Assembly: GCA_030038995.1 (NCBI GenBank)
Contig: JASHQS010000224.1
Location: forward strand, 1 to 33,498
DNA from: Xanthobacteraceae bacterium
GTDB taxonomy: Bacteria > Pseudomonadota > Alphaproteobacteria > Rhizobiales > Xanthobacteraceae
Direction of reading: 5' to 3'
DNA: 33,498 bases
This document shows positions 14,808 to 23,841 of this stretch, one piece after another (the first letter of the stretch is position 1; each line of letters begins with the position of its first letter). The translations under genes and the position numbers were made by a program. Below the pieces are notes generated by a model. The model saw only the letters and a program-made list of their open reading frames with translations, was not told where the DNA came from and made no database searches.

Positions 14808-16082
14808 ATGGCCGATGAGAACGAAGTCCAAATCCGCTTCACCGCCTCCACCGACGATGCGGAGCAAGGGATTGCGAACGTCCATAAGGCGCTCGCCGGG
14901 CTGACGCAGCCCGTCAACAACGTTGCCAACGCGGCCGCGGCTCTGCGCGGTACGTTCGCAGCGGCGCTCCCGACCGATAAGCTCGCCGACGCGAGCAAGG
15001 CTTTTGCCGGTCTGGGCGATCAGACGGCGCGTGCGGCGAGTCAGCTCAAGGAAATGGGTAACGCCATCAGAGTCGCCGACGCAGCCTTCAATTCGACGAA
15101 GCAGCATCTGGCCGCCGAGCTGAGGCTGCACGAAACCACCTACGATCAAGAGACCGCCGCGCTTCTCGCCGCACTCGATCGGCGGCGCCGCGCCGAAGAG
15201 ACGGCGATCGACGACGAGCTTTTATCAAACGCTCGCGGCTCGGCGGGCTACGAGAAGGCGCTCGCCGAGCGAAGGCAGATCGAGGCCAAGTATTTCACCG
15301 AGCGGCAACGAATTGTCGATCAAGCGGCCCAGCATGAAGCGCAGGAATGGAAAGCGGTCGCCGATCAGATCGCCGGCGCGTTCAATTCGAACCTGCAGAA
15401 ACTCCTCGCTGGCAAGGAAAGTTGGTCGCAGGCGATGAAGAAGACCAGCGCCGACCTGGTGCTCAAGTTCATCGAGGACCAGGTGAAACTATCGCTCGAA
15501 TGGCTGGCCAATCAGGCGCGCATCCTCGCCGGCCACATCGCGATGGAAACCGGGATGACCGCGGCGACGACAACCGGCGCGGCATTGCGTGCAGCGGCAC
15601 AGACCGCTTCAGGGCAGACCAGCATTCTTGAGACGCTCGCCAATGCGCTCAAGGCGATCTTCGCATCGGGCGGCCAGACCGCCGCCGAGGTTTCCGCGGC
15701 TGTTGCGCCGACGACCGGTCCCGCCGCGCCGGCGATCGGCGCCGCAGCAGGCGCTGCCGTGATCTCCATGGGGACGGGGCTCGCCGGCGGCCATGACATC
15801 GGTGACTGGACCGTGCCAAGCACCGGCCTTGCCCTCCTGCACAAGAATGAAGTGGTGCTTCCGGAGCGCGGCGGGTTCGCAGAAGGGTTTCGCCGGGCGG
15901 TAAGCGATGGCGGCGGCGGCGCGAGCGGCAGCGCGAGCATCAGCACGCCGATCAACATCACCGCCATGGACAGCCGCAGCATCCGCCGCTTCTTCGACGA
16001 CAACGCCCATCACGTGGTCCGCGCCTTGCAGCGCGGGCTCAAGGGCGGCGCGCATCTGCCGCTGCGCAACTCGATGCGATGA
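14808..16082 (+). CDS. Tape measure protein (short)
   Basis: A 424-residue protein with ATG 14808 behind GGAGA. N-terminal helix and AAALRGTFAAAL, a coiled coil at about 100-190 (RRRRAEETAIDDELL), then a hydrophobic Ala/Gly-rich section at 235-340 that would span membrane on DNA entry, and a C-terminus with TVPSTGLALLHKNEVVLPER (a motif common in tape measure proteins) ending RFFDDNAHHVVRALQRGLKG. It is short for a siphophage, predicting a short tail of GTA-like length. The next gene starts 9 bp after it ends. Confidence 0.75.
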   Translation: MADENEVQIRFTASTDDAEQGIANVHKALAGLTQPVNNVANAAAALRGTFAAALPTDKLADASKAFAGLGDQTARAASQLKEMGNAIRVADAAFNSTKQHLAAELRLHETTYDQETAALLAALDRRRRAEETAIDDELLSNARGSAGYEKALAERRQIEAKYFTERQRIVDQAAQHEAQEWKAVADQIAGAFNSNLQKLLAGKESWSQAMKKTSADLVLKFIEDQVKLSLEWLANQARILAGHIAMETGMTAATTTGAALRAAAQTASGQTSILETLANALKAIFASGGQTAAEVSAAVAPTTGPAAPAIGAAAGAAVISMGTGLAGGHDIGDWTVPSTGLALLHKNEVVLPERGGFAEGFRRAVSDGGGGASGSASISTPINITAMDSRSIRRFFDDNAHHVVRALQRGLKGGAHLPLRNSMR

Positions 16083-16091
16083 GCACGCCCC

Positions 16092-16718
16092 ATGACGCCG
16101 CCGCCCCTCCTGCCGACGCTGCCCGGCCTGTCCTGGTCGCGGCACAAGAAGCCGGGCTTTGCCACCCGCGTCGCGAGCCACGTCTCCGGCCGCGAGGTGC
16201 GCGTGCCGCTGATGGCCTATCCGCTCTATGAGTTCGAGGCGAAATACGGGCTTACCTCATCGGCGACGCTGTTCTCCGGATTGCAGGCGAATTCACTGCA
16301 AAGCCTGATGGGTTTCTTCCTGCAGATGCAGGGCCAGGCCAACACGTTCCTTTACGTCGATCCCGAGGACAACGCGATCATCGGCCAATTTCTCGGCGAC
16401 GGCGATGGCACGACGACGGCGTTTCAGTTGGTGCGGCCGCTCGGCGGCTTTGTCGAGCCGGTGAGCTGGGTGACGACAATCAACAATGTCTATCTCAACG
16501 GTACGGTGCAATCGTCGAGCACGTACAGCCTCGCCACGCCGAACATGCTGAATTTCACGACCGCGCCCGGCTCCGGAGTCGCCGTCACGGCCGACTTCGG
16601 CTTCGCCTTCAACTGCCGCTTCCTCGACGACCAGATGGACATCGAGGAGTTCATGTCGAATCTCTGGCGGCTCGACAGCATGAAATTCCGCAGCGTCAAG
16701 AGCTGGCTCGGCGGCTAG
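16092..16718 (+). CDS. Distal tail protein, DUF2460 (GTA gp12-like)
   Basis: A 208-residue protein. The pattern FATRVASHVSGREVRVPLMA, YPLYEFEAKYGL, LQSLMGFFLQMQGQ and the end RLDSMKFRSVKSWLGG is the DUF2460 family found in GTAs and related siphophages, where it forms the distal tail ring. ATG 16092 follows the tape measure stop by 9 bp. Followed by the hub gene, as in GTA clusters. Confidence 0.85.
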   Translation: MTPPPLLPTLPGLSWSRHKKPGFATRVASHVSGREVRVPLMAYPLYEFEAKYGLTSSATLFSGLQANSLQSLMGFFLQMQGQANTFLYVDPEDNAIIGQFLGDGDGTTTAFQLVRPLGGFVEPVSWVTTINNVYLNGTVQSSSTYSLATPNMLNFTTAPGSGVAVTADFGFAFNCRFLDDQMDIEEFMSNLWRLDSMKFRSVKSWLGG

Positions 16719-16749
16719 AGCAGATCCCGCTCATGTAGCGCCACTTCCC

Positions 16750-16827
16750 CGTCATGCGCGGGCTTGACCCGCGCATCCATGCGGCCCCGACGCAGCATGG
16801 ATTGCCGGGTCAAGCCCGGCAATGACG
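16750..16827 (+). repeat. Palindromic repeat PE-6
   Basis: Arms CGTCATGCGCGGGCTTGACC and GGTCAAGCCCGGCAATGACG with inner CGCATCCATG / CATGGATTGC, filling the gap between the gp12-like and gp13-like genes. At 16888-16912 lies a fragment (CTGAAAGGGGGAC, CAGGGGGAGG) of the PE-3 family. Confidence 0.8.
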
Positions 16828-16935
16828 AACCGAGGAGTCGCGATTCGATCGGAGCGGAACATGCGCTAGCGCCAAATTCCTCGTCCTGAAAGGGGGACCC
16901 GCCAGGGGGAGGCAGAGCAAGCGGCAACGCCCAAT

Positions 16936-17811
16936 ATGAAACCCGCATCCACCGCGCTGATCAACTATCTCAACGCCGTCCGCGCCGCGCCCGACGCCGT
17001 GATGCTGATGGCCGATGCATTCGCCTTCACGCTCGCGGGCGGCAGCGTGCTCGGTTACACCAATGTCGACGTGTCGTTCAGCTACGATGGCACGCTCTAT
17101 GCGGCCAACGCGGTCCGCATTGACGGGCTGAAGTTCAAGCAGTCGATCGGGCTTGACGTCGATAGTCAGCAGATCTCGGTCGCGGCGCTGTCCACCGACA
17201 CGATCACGGGCGGCGCGGCGTTCCTGCAGGCGTTGCGCAACCGCGCCTTCGACGGTTGCCGCATCGCGCGCTACCGCGTGTTCTTCTCCGACGCGATCGG
17301 CGGCACCGTGGTCGGCGGCGTGCTGTTGTTCCAGGGCCGCCTCGGCGTCATCGACGAGATCGGCCGCACCTCGGCGAAGCTGACGGTCAATTCCGATCTC
17401 GTGCTGCTTGACAACGACATGCCGAGAAATCTTTATCAGCCGACCTGCCTGCATACGCTCTACGATTCCGGATGCACGCTGAGCAAAGCGTCGTTCGCCA
17501 GCAGCGGCGTGGTCGGCGCCGGCTCGAATTTCTCGCAGATCAACTGGAGCGGAGCCAGCGCCAATTTCGCGCAAGGCACGATCACCTTCGGTTCGGGGGT
17601 CAATTCCGGGGTGTCGGCGACCGTCGGCTCGGCACTGGCCGGCGTCGCGCTCTATCTCATCTATCCGCTGCAAAGCGCGCCGGCGCCAGGCGATAGCTTC
17701 ACCGTTTATTTCGGTTGCGACCATTCCGAGGGAACATGCCTGGCCAAGTTCAACAACCTTGCCAACTTTCGCGGCTTCCCGTTCGTGCCGCCGCCGCAAA
17801 TGGCGTTGTGA
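16936..17811 (+). CDS. Tail hub protein, BR0599/DUF2163 family (GTA gp13-like)
   Basis: A 291-residue protein. The C-terminus GCDHSEGTCLAKFNNLANFR, GFPFVPPP is diagnostic of the BR0599-type family. Four cysteines are arranged as PTCLHTLYDSGC (about 171-180) and GCDHSEGTC (about 260-268). In the Rhodobacter GTA structure the homologous hub protein was reported to carry an iron-sulfur cluster, and these Cys residues are the obvious ligands. It would link the tail tube to the tip. The stop overlaps the next start (GTGA). Confidence 0.85.
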   Translation: MKPASTALINYLNAVRAAPDAVMLMADAFAFTLAGGSVLGYTNVDVSFSYDGTLYAANAVRIDGLKFKQSIGLDVDSQQISVAALSTDTITGGAAFLQALRNRAFDGCRIARYRVFFSDAIGGTVVGGVLLFQGRLGVIDEIGRTSAKLTVNSDLVLLDNDMPRNLYQPTCLHTLYDSGCTLSKASFASSGVVGAGSNFSQINWSGASANFAQGTITFGSGVNSGVSATVGSALAGVALYLIYPLQSAPAPGDSFTVYFGCDHSEGTCLAKFNNLANFRGFPFVPPPQMAL

Positions 17812-18107
17812 CCACGCTGATCGACAAGGGCGGGCCGTCGCCGCAGGCGCAGGCCGCGATCGGTCGCCATGCCCATGACGTGACGATGACTGCGCTGACC
17901 ATTGCACTGGCCAAACACTTCGTCATCGGCCGCGAGCGGCGCGAGGTCGAAGACTTCCTGTCGTACTTTGCCGAGCAGTCGCGGCGCATGGCCGTGCAAG
18001 CGGCCATTGCCGGCGTCGAGCCGGCGGCCGGGCAAAAGACCGGCCAGCTTGCCGCCATGCTTCTTGACAAGCACATCGAGGCGCGACGTGAGCGAGAACG
18101 AGAATGA
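17808..18107 (+). CDS. Small tail-operon protein, unknown
   Basis: A 99-residue protein starting at GTG 17808 within the hub stop (GTGA overlap). Mostly helical: IGRHAHDVTMTALTIALAKH, then SYFAEQSRRMAVQAAIAG and a basic end (KHIEARREREREE-like). Its last 20 bp overlap the peptidase gene. Position between gp13-like and gp14-like genes is consistent and both overlaps suggest coupled translation. No family recognised. Confidence 0.55.
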   Translation: MTTLIDKGGPSPQAQAAIGRHAHDVTMTALTIALAKHFVIGRERREVEDFLSYFAEQSRRMAVQAAIAGVEPAAGQKTGQLAAMLLDKHIEARRERERE

Positions 18108-18939
18108 AGCAGAACAGCGCGCTGCCGTTGTCGCCGAAGCGCGCTCATGGATCGGCACGCGGTACCATAACTGCGCCGACGTGAAGGGCGCCGGAGTGGA
18201 TTGCGGCATGCTGCTCGTTCGCGTGTTCGTCGACACCGGGCTGTGCCAACCGTTCGACCCGCGGCCCTATCCGCCCGACTGGCATCTGCACCGGTCCGAG
18301 GAAAGGTATCTCGGCTTCCTGTTCGACCGCTGCCATGAGGTTTTTCTGCTCCCTCCCCCTGAGAGGGGGAGCGGGGGTGTCCCGGTCGGGGTGGGGGTCG
18401 CGGGTCGGCAGCGTGGCGCGCTGATCGCAAACACTGAGCTGCCGGGCCGCGACCCCCACCTATCCTCCACCTTTCAGGGGGAGGAAGAGCGAGCGGCTCT
18501 CTCCAATCAGGCGCCGAGCGCCGCGGGTTGGGGGGCGGCGGGGCGCGAGGCGCCAAGCAAAGTGCAGCCCGGCGACGTCGCCGTGTTCCGTTTCGGCCGC
18601 TGCTATTCGCACGGCGGCATCGTGACAGAGGTCAAGTGTCAGACATCAGGTATCAGGCATCAGGTATCAGGCGCCAGGGATCGGGCCTTGATGCCTGATC
18701 CCCGGTCCCTGATCCCTGATATCCGGATCGTGCATGCCTACGCGCCGGCGCGCTGCGTCGTCGAGGAACCCGTCGTGCAGAATCCGGCGCTCAATGAAGC
18801 CAAGCGCGCGCCGCGGTTCTTCAGCTACTTCGGAAATCAGAAGTCGGAAATCGGAAATCAGGATGAGCAAGCCCTTCGACTTCGGAATCCTGAATTCCGC
18901 CTTCTGACTTCCGGCCTCGGCGTGCGGAGCGCGCCGTGA
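18088..18939 (+). CDS. NlpC/P60-type cell wall peptidase (GTA gp14-like) with repeat insertions
   Basis: A 283-residue protein. GTG 18088 overlaps the preceding gene. Residues 13-88 match the NlpC/P60 start: ARSWIGTRYHNCADVKGAG, VDCGMLLVRV (Cys39 as nucleophile). The His region appears as QPGDVAVFRFGRCYSHGG (His175). The family is normally about 140-150 residues. Here three repeats are translated in frame: PE-4 (residues about 88-134), S2 (about 185-212) and S3 (about 247-278). The conserved peptidase parts remain in one frame around them. It would open peptidoglycan at the tail tip during entry. Confidence 0.72.
   Translation: MSENENEAEQRAAVVAEARSWIGTRYHNCADVKGAGVDCGMLLVRVFVDTGLCQPFDPRPYPPDWHLHRSEERYLGFLFDRCHEVFLLPPPERGSGGVPVGVGVAGRQRGALIANTELPGRDPHLSSTFQGEEERAALSNQAPSAAGWGAAGREAPSKVQPGDVAVFRFGRCYSHGGIVTEVKCQTSGIRHQVSGARDRALMPDPRSLIPDIRIVHAYAPARCVVEEPVVQNPALNEAKRAPRFFSYFGNQKSEIGNQDEQALRLRNPEFRLLTSGLGVRSAP
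18349..18490 (+). repeat. Palindromic repeat PE-4, in frame inside the peptidase gene
   Basis: Arms CTCCCTCCCCCTGAGAGGGG / CCACCTTTCAGGGGGAGG and GGGGGTCGCG / CGCGACCCCC. Same family as 13912-14086 and 29853-30011 but without the central CCCCACAAAATTCGC stem. It lies entirely within coding sequence and keeps it open. Confidence 0.82.
18641..18722 (+). repeat. Iterated inverted repeat S2 (TCAGGCATCAGG / CCTGATCCCTGAT)
   Basis: Left: ATCAGG units in a row. Right: the complement CCTGATCCC units. The whole is translated inside the peptidase gene. The same unit type recurs at 30353-30478. Confidence 0.78.
18828..18920 (+). repeat. Iterated inverted repeat S3 (GGAAATCAGAAGTCGG)
   Basis: CGGAAATCAGAAGTCGG units then GAATTCCGCCTTCTGACTTC in opposite sense, coding the last part of the peptidase. 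The units resemble those at 33331-33418. Confidence 0.7.
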
Positions 18940-21900
18940 GCGGCCTCCTCAAAAATTGGCTTGGTCCGACCAACACGGCCCCGGACTATACCGGCCTGCA
19001 GGTCCAGACCGCCGTTGCGACGCTGCCGATCCCCGTCGTTTGGGGCATGAACAAGCTGGCGCCGAACCTGGTCTGGTATGCGAATTTTCAGATCAACCAG
19101 AACGGCGGCGGCGGCAAGGGCGGCCTCTTCGGCGGCAACAACCAGCCGACCTATTCGGCCGACATCATCCTCGCCGTCTGCGAGGGGCCGGTCACCGGCG
19201 TCAATCTGATCTGGAAAGACCAGTCGGTCTATTCGCTTGGCGGCGTCGATGCCATCGGCCTCGGCATGCTCCTGGGCACGACGCCGCAATCGCCCTGGTC
19301 CTATCTGGTTTCAACCTACGGCTACCCGCAGGATCTGGCCTACCAGGGCACGGCCTACTTCTACGCGCCGTCGTATCCGCTGACCTCCGCGGCCACGGTC
19401 GACAACCACAATTTCGAGATTTTGGGCTTCCGCTACGGCACCGGCTACGGCCAGACGCTTTACACCGAACAGCAGGTGGAGCTGGTCAACACCACAATCT
19501 TCACCCCGCTCGGCACGCCCTACAGCCCGCCGCCGTCGACGCCTTATTTCGACGCCGATCCGTCGCTCTGCATCTGGGATTTTCTGACCGCGGCGCAATA
19601 CGGCGTCGGCCTGCCGCAAGGTTCGATCGACCAGACCACGCTGTTCACGCAAGGCGGCGGCAACGATGCCTCCGTTCAAACGTATTGTCGCGCCGTCGGG
19701 CTCGCATTCTCGCCGGTGCTCAACTCGCAGGAGCAGGCGTCTTCGATCCTGGCGCGCTGGCTGCAGCTCATCAACACCGCCGCGGTGTGGTCGAACGGCA
19801 CCTTGCGCTTCATCCCCTACGGCGACAATGCCGTCACCGGCAACGGCATCACCTTCTCGCCCGACGTCACGCCGATCTACAATCTCGCCGACGACGATTT
19901 TCTCGCCGAGGACGGCCAGGACCCGATCCAGGTCTCGGTCTCCGACCTCTACGAGGCTTACAACGTCTGGCGCCTGGAATATTCCAACCGCACCAACCTT
20001 CAACAATATTCGTTGACCACGGCCGAATCGCGCGACCAGAACGCCATCGAGCTGGTCGCCGCGGCCACCGGCACCAGCGGCATCCGGCTGGCGCCGACCG
20101 TCACCGCCCACGAAATCTGCGATCCGGGTGTGGCGTCGATCTCCGGCCAGCTGATGCTGCAGCGCGCCGTCTACATCAGGAACACCTACAAGTTCCGGCT
20201 CTCCTGGGAATATTGCCTGCTCGATCCGATGGACCTGGTGACGGTCACCGACTCGATCCTGGGCTTGAGCAATACGCCGATCCGCATCACCGAGATCGAA
20301 GAGGACGAGAACGGCTATCTGGACATCACCGCGGAGGAGTTTCCGCAAGGGACCGCCACGGCGGTGCTCTATCCGGTCGCGACCTCGTCCGGCAATTCGG
20401 TCAACCGCAATGCCGGCGTCGGCTCGGTCAATGCGCCGATCATCTTCGAGCCGAGCGACGAGCTCGGCGGCGGCCTGTCGATCTGGGCCGCTGTCTCCAA
20501 CTCGAATCCGCTCTATGGCGGCAGCAACGTCTTTGTCTCCACCAGCGCCAGCGGCAATTTCAGTTGGGTCGGCACGCTCAACGGCAACTCCAATATGGGG
20601 GTGACGACGGCGGACCTGCCGCCGGTGGCCACCAATCCGGTCGCGGTGACGATCGACGGCCTCGACACGCTGTCGGTCAATCTGACGCAATCGAATGGCT
20701 CGCTCGCCGCCGCCACGGCGAACGACATCACGACGCTCGACAATCCCTGCTACGTCGGCGGCGAGATTATTTGCTTCGGCTCCGCGACGCTCACCGCGGC
20801 GAACAACTATAATCTCACCGATCTTGGCCGCGGCGTTTACGGCACCGAGACGGCGATCGTCGATCATCCGAGCGGCACGCCGTTCGCCCGCCTCGACAAC
20901 GTGTTCAAATATCCGTTCGGCCAGGGCATCATCGGCCAGACGCTTTATTTCAAGTTCCAGACCTTCAACGCCTGGGGTGGCGGCGTGCAGTCGCTCGCCG
21001 ACTGCGCGGCCTATCCCTACACGGTGACCGGCTCGGCGCTGTTGTCGCCGCTGCCCGATGTCTCCGACGTCTATTCCAATTATCAGAGCGGCTTCCAATA
21101 CATCTATTGGGACCAGGTCAGCGACTTCCGCTCCGGCATCGTCTACGAGATCCGCCAGGGCGCCAGCTGGAACGGCAGCCTGTTCATGCGCACCCAGGCG
21201 CACCCGCCGTTCATCGCGCCTGGCAGCGGCACCTATTGGATTTCTGCGCGTTGTCAGCCGGTCGCCGGTGGACCGATCGTCTATTCGGAGACGCCGGTTT
21301 CGATCGAGATCACCGGCAACCAGCTCTCGCTGACCTACAGCGAAAGCTTTGACGAATTCGCGACCGGCTTCTCCGGCTCGCTCGATTACGGACTGGTCGG
21401 CGGCGCGACGGTCTTGGCGACGCTCAATCTCGTCGCCAAGGCCACGGCCGCGGCGGCGAGCGGCAACCAGGTTTCGGTTGTCAGCCTGCCGTCGCTCGTC
21501 ACCTACGGGTTCGGCATTTCCGACGCCACGACGCCGGCGGCGATCCCGTCCGGCGGCAGCGTGCAGTCGGTCAACTTCTACGCCAGCGCCGATTACGGCC
21601 CGCTCGAGCTCACCAATGTGATGACGCCGGCGACGGTCGATAACGGCTCGATCGCCAGCGCTGCCACGACGAGCATCGACAACGGCTCGATCACCGATAC
21701 GGTGGCGACGCTCACCATGTCGGTCGACGTCGCTGCCGGCGGCGTAGCGGCGGGCGACACGCTCGCGCTCGCCGGCGTGCCGCTCGAGGTGCCGCTCTAT
21801 TACGAGCCGCCGAATGCGCATTGGATGACGTCGGGTTATCTGGCCAATGCCGCGGTCAACGCCAACGCCGCGTTCTCCGGCACGCTGTTCAACGCCGACT

Positions 21901-22418
21901 TTCTCGGCATCGGCGACGTTCTCGACGACCCGGACTTTTTGGGCGCCGGCGAAACCTCGTTCATCGAAGGCTGGGTCGAGATCGCGACGGCCACGAACGC
22001 GCCGCCGAAGCCGGTGCCGCAATGGAGCACATGGCAGCAGTTCATCCCCGGCGTGTTTCCGGCCACCGCCTGGAAGTTGCGCATCGGGCTTGAAAGTTCG
22101 TCGCCTGCCGCGGTGCCGACCTGCTCGGCGTTCTCCTTCACCGGCCAATTGCCGACGCGCACCGACAATTACGTCAACGAGGCGGTGCCGAGCATCGGCC
22201 TGACGATTACCTTCACGCCGGACGGCAGCAGCACAGCGCAGCCGTTCAACGGCGGCGTCAACGGCAACCCGCTGCCGAGCGTGCAGGTCGATTGGCAGGC
22301 GACGCCCGGCGACACCTACCAGATCACCGGCTTCACGCTCGCCGGCCTGGCCATCACCTTCTTCAACGGCGGCGCCGCCGTCGCGAGAGTCGCCACCATC
22401 GTCGTCCAAGGTGCGTAG
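18936..22418 (+). CDS. Tail tip / host-specificity protein (J-like, GTA gp15-like)
   Basis: An 1160-residue protein. The GTG start at 18936 lies in a GTGA overlap with the peptidase stop. The N-terminus LLKNWLGPTNTAPDYTGLQV, then VWGMNKLAPNLVWYANFQ, and the middle QLMLQRAVYIRNTYKFRLSW with DPMDLVTVTDSILGLSNTPI are typical of phage tail tip proteins that form the central baseplate megatron. The C-terminal third (about 750-1160) is Thr/Ser/Gly-rich, beta-type and low in charge, as expected for receptor-facing domains. It lacks the glycoside hydrolase-like first part of GTA gp15, so this is a shorter relative. The last gene of the compact tail operon. Confidence 0.78.
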   Translation: MSGLLKNWLGPTNTAPDYTGLQVQTAVATLPIPVVWGMNKLAPNLVWYANFQINQNGGGGKGGLFGGNNQPTYSADIILAVCEGPVTGVNLIWKDQSVYSLGGVDAIGLGMLLGTTPQSPWSYLVSTYGYPQDLAYQGTAYFYAPSYPLTSAATVDNHNFEILGFRYGTGYGQTLYTEQQVELVNTTIFTPLGTPYSPPPSTPYFDADPSLCIWDFLTAAQYGVGLPQGSIDQTTLFTQGGGNDASVQTYCRAVGLAFSPVLNSQEQASSILARWLQLINTAAVWSNGTLRFIPYGDNAVTGNGITFSPDVTPIYNLADDDFLAEDGQDPIQVSVSDLYEAYNVWRLEYSNRTNLQQYSLTTAESRDQNAIELVAAATGTSGIRLAPTVTAHEICDPGVASISGQLMLQRAVYIRNTYKFRLSWEYCLLDPMDLVTVTDSILGLSNTPIRITEIEEDENGYLDITAEEFPQGTATAVLYPVATSSGNSVNRNAGVGSVNAPIIFEPSDELGGGLSIWAAVSNSNPLYGGSNVFVSTSASGNFSWVGTLNGNSNMGVTTADLPPVATNPVAVTIDGLDTLSVNLTQSNGSLAAATANDITTLDNPCYVGGEIICFGSATLTAANNYNLTDLGRGVYGTETAIVDHPSGTPFARLDNVFKYPFGQGIIGQTLYFKFQTFNAWGGGVQSLADCAAYPYTVTGSALLSPLPDVSDVYSNYQSGFQYIYWDQVSDFRSGIVYEIRQGASWNGSLFMRTQAHPPFIAPGSGTYWISARCQPVAGGPIVYSETPVSIEITGNQLSLTYSESFDEFATGFSGSLDYGLVGGATVLATLNLVAKATAAAASGNQVSVVSLPSLVTYGFGISDATTPAAIPSGGSVQSVNFYASADYGPLELTNVMTPATVDNGSIASAATTSIDNGSITDTVATLTMSVDVAAGGVAAGDTLALAGVPLEVPLYYEPPNAHWMTSGYLANAAVNANAAFSGTLFNADFLGIGDVLDDPDFLGAGETSFIEGWVEIATATNAPPKPVPQWSTWQQFIPGVFPATAWKLRIGLESSSPAAVPTCSAFSFTGQLPTRTDNYVNEAVPSIGLTITFTPDGSSTAQPFNGGVNGNPLPSVQVDWQATPGDTYQITGFTLAGLAITFFNGGAAVARVATIVVQGA

Positions 22419-22428
22419 AAAAAATGGT

Positions 22429-22572
22429 CCGTCACCCTGAGGTGCTGGCGCCAACGGGTCCGGCCTTCGGCCGGCCCGATGACAAGCTCAGCGCGAGCCT
22501 CGAAGGGCGACGGCCCGTGAGTCATCGGCCGCATCCTTCGAGGGCCGCTTCGCGGCCACCTCAGGATGACGG
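22429..22572 (+). repeat. Palindromic repeat PE-7
   Basis: CCGTCACCCTGAGGTGCTGG pairs with CCACCTCAGGATGACGG, with inner GCCTCGAAGGGCG / CATCCTTCGAGGG. Same family as PE-1. It begins 10 bp after the tip gene stop. The remaining 22573-22758 has no gene I can support; a 45-codon frame from 22617 to 22754 lacks a ribosome site. Confidence 0.8.
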
Positions 22573-22758
22573 TGAACAAAAGGTAGCCCCTATCCTCCAA
22601 TCAGAGCCGCGAGCCGATGGGTTGGCGGGCGGCATATCTGGCATCGCGCGGTCTCCAATCGCTGCAACTTGCTGGGCGGATTTTGCTACCCGCACCGCAG
22701 CACCGCTCAAGCGCTGGGCGACCGCGCGATGCAAAATTAAACGCGAGCAGCTAAAAAC

Positions 22759-23841
22759 ATGTCCCAAGGCTCAACCGTCCTCCCCACCACCGGCGTGTTT
22801 TCCGGCCTGACCGAGCAGGGCAACATCAATGCCGCGCTCGCGGCGCTGTTGTCGAACAATTCCGGCGGCGCGGCGCCGTCGGCGCCGACGCAGTATCAGT
22901 TCTGGGCCGACACCTCGGTATCGGGCCAGGTCACGCTGCACTGGTATATCGGCACCACATGGGTGCCGCTGTTGGTCGCCGACACGAGCACGGACGCCAT
23001 CATCGACGATCCGCTGTCGCCGAAGAATTGGGTGGCGGCGAGCGGCACCCACGACGCCATCGTCGCGACCTACGATCCGCCGCTCGCCACGCTGGTCGAC
23101 GGCATGGTGCTGTCGTTCCGCGCCACGTCGGCGAATTTGACCACGGCGCCGACATTCGATCCCAACGGCCTTGGCGCCGGCACGATCACCAAGAACGGCG
23201 GCCAGGCGCTCGCCATCGGCGACATTCCCGGCAACCTCGCCGAAATCCAGCTCCGCTACAATCTCGCCAACACGCGCTGGGAACTTTTAAATCCGCCGGC
23301 GGTGCCGGTCGGCGGCATCGTGCCGTATTTCGGCGGCACGCTGCCGTCCGGCTTCGCCTTGCCGCAAGGGCAAAATTTTTCGGCGACGACATTCCCGGCA
23401 GCCAATGCCGTGCTCGGCACCACCTACGGCAATCCGGGCGGCGGCAATTTCACCATGCCGGACCTGCGCGGGCGCTTCTTCTTCAATCTGGACGCCGGCG
23501 GCTCCGGCCGCATCACCTCCGCCGGCGGCAATTTCGACGGCACGGTGCTGGGGAACGCGGGCGGGGCGCAGAACCGCGCGCTGTCGTCCACCAATCAGTT
23601 ACCGCAGTTCACGCCGAGCGGCACGATTGGGGGGAGCCAGACCTTTAATGACATCTGGATGTACGGCGGTACTGCAAATCCGGCGACGGCTGGTCCTGGA
23701 AACCAATTTGTCCCCAGTTCCTTAACAGTCCAGGGTAGCAGTTTTAGCTTCACCGGCAATGCCATCGGCAGCGCGTCGCCGTCGACGTTCCCCACGATTC
23801 CGCCCGCCATGGGCATCAATTGCATGATGCGGATCGCTTGA
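22759..23841 (+). CDS. Tail collar-domain fibre protein
   Basis: A 360-residue protein. Residues about 1-175 are a fibre shaft/adaptor (GNINAALAALLSNNSGG; QYQFWADTSVSGQVTLHWY). The collar domain is VGGIVPYFGGTLPSGFALPQ, then GNPGGGNFTMPDLRGRF (about 193-245). The short C-terminal tip ends PTIPPAMGINCMMRIA. The last 19 bp (CATGATGCGGATCGCTTGA) recur at least three more times downstream next to enzyme genes, plus a degenerate copy at 29082. It presumably binds the host surface. Confidence 0.8.
   Translation: MSQGSTVLPTTGVFSGLTEQGNINAALAALLSNNSGGAAPSAPTQYQFWADTSVSGQVTLHWYIGTTWVPLLVADTSTDAIIDDPLSPKNWVAASGTHDAIVATYDPPLATLVDGMVLSFRATSANLTTAPTFDPNGLGAGTITKNGGQALAIGDIPGNLAEIQLRYNLANTRWELLNPPAVPVGGIVPYFGGTLPSGFALPQGQNFSATTFPAANAVLGTTYGNPGGGNFTMPDLRGRFFFNLDAGGSGRITSAGGNFDGTVLGNAGGAQNRALSSTNQLPQFTPSGTIGGSQTFNDIWMYGGTANPATAGPGNQFVPSSLTVQGSSFSFTGNAIGSASPSTFPTIPPAMGINCMMRIA

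Noticed and set aside
19311..22454. Reverse-strand open frame of over 1000 codons
   Set aside because: Mirror of the tip protein gene. Composition is Arg/Asp/Gly/Val repetitive and no ribosome site or motif is present.
22617..22754. 45-codon ORF between the tip and collar genes
   Set aside because: No ribosome-binding site, low-sense composition and overlap with repeat flank.
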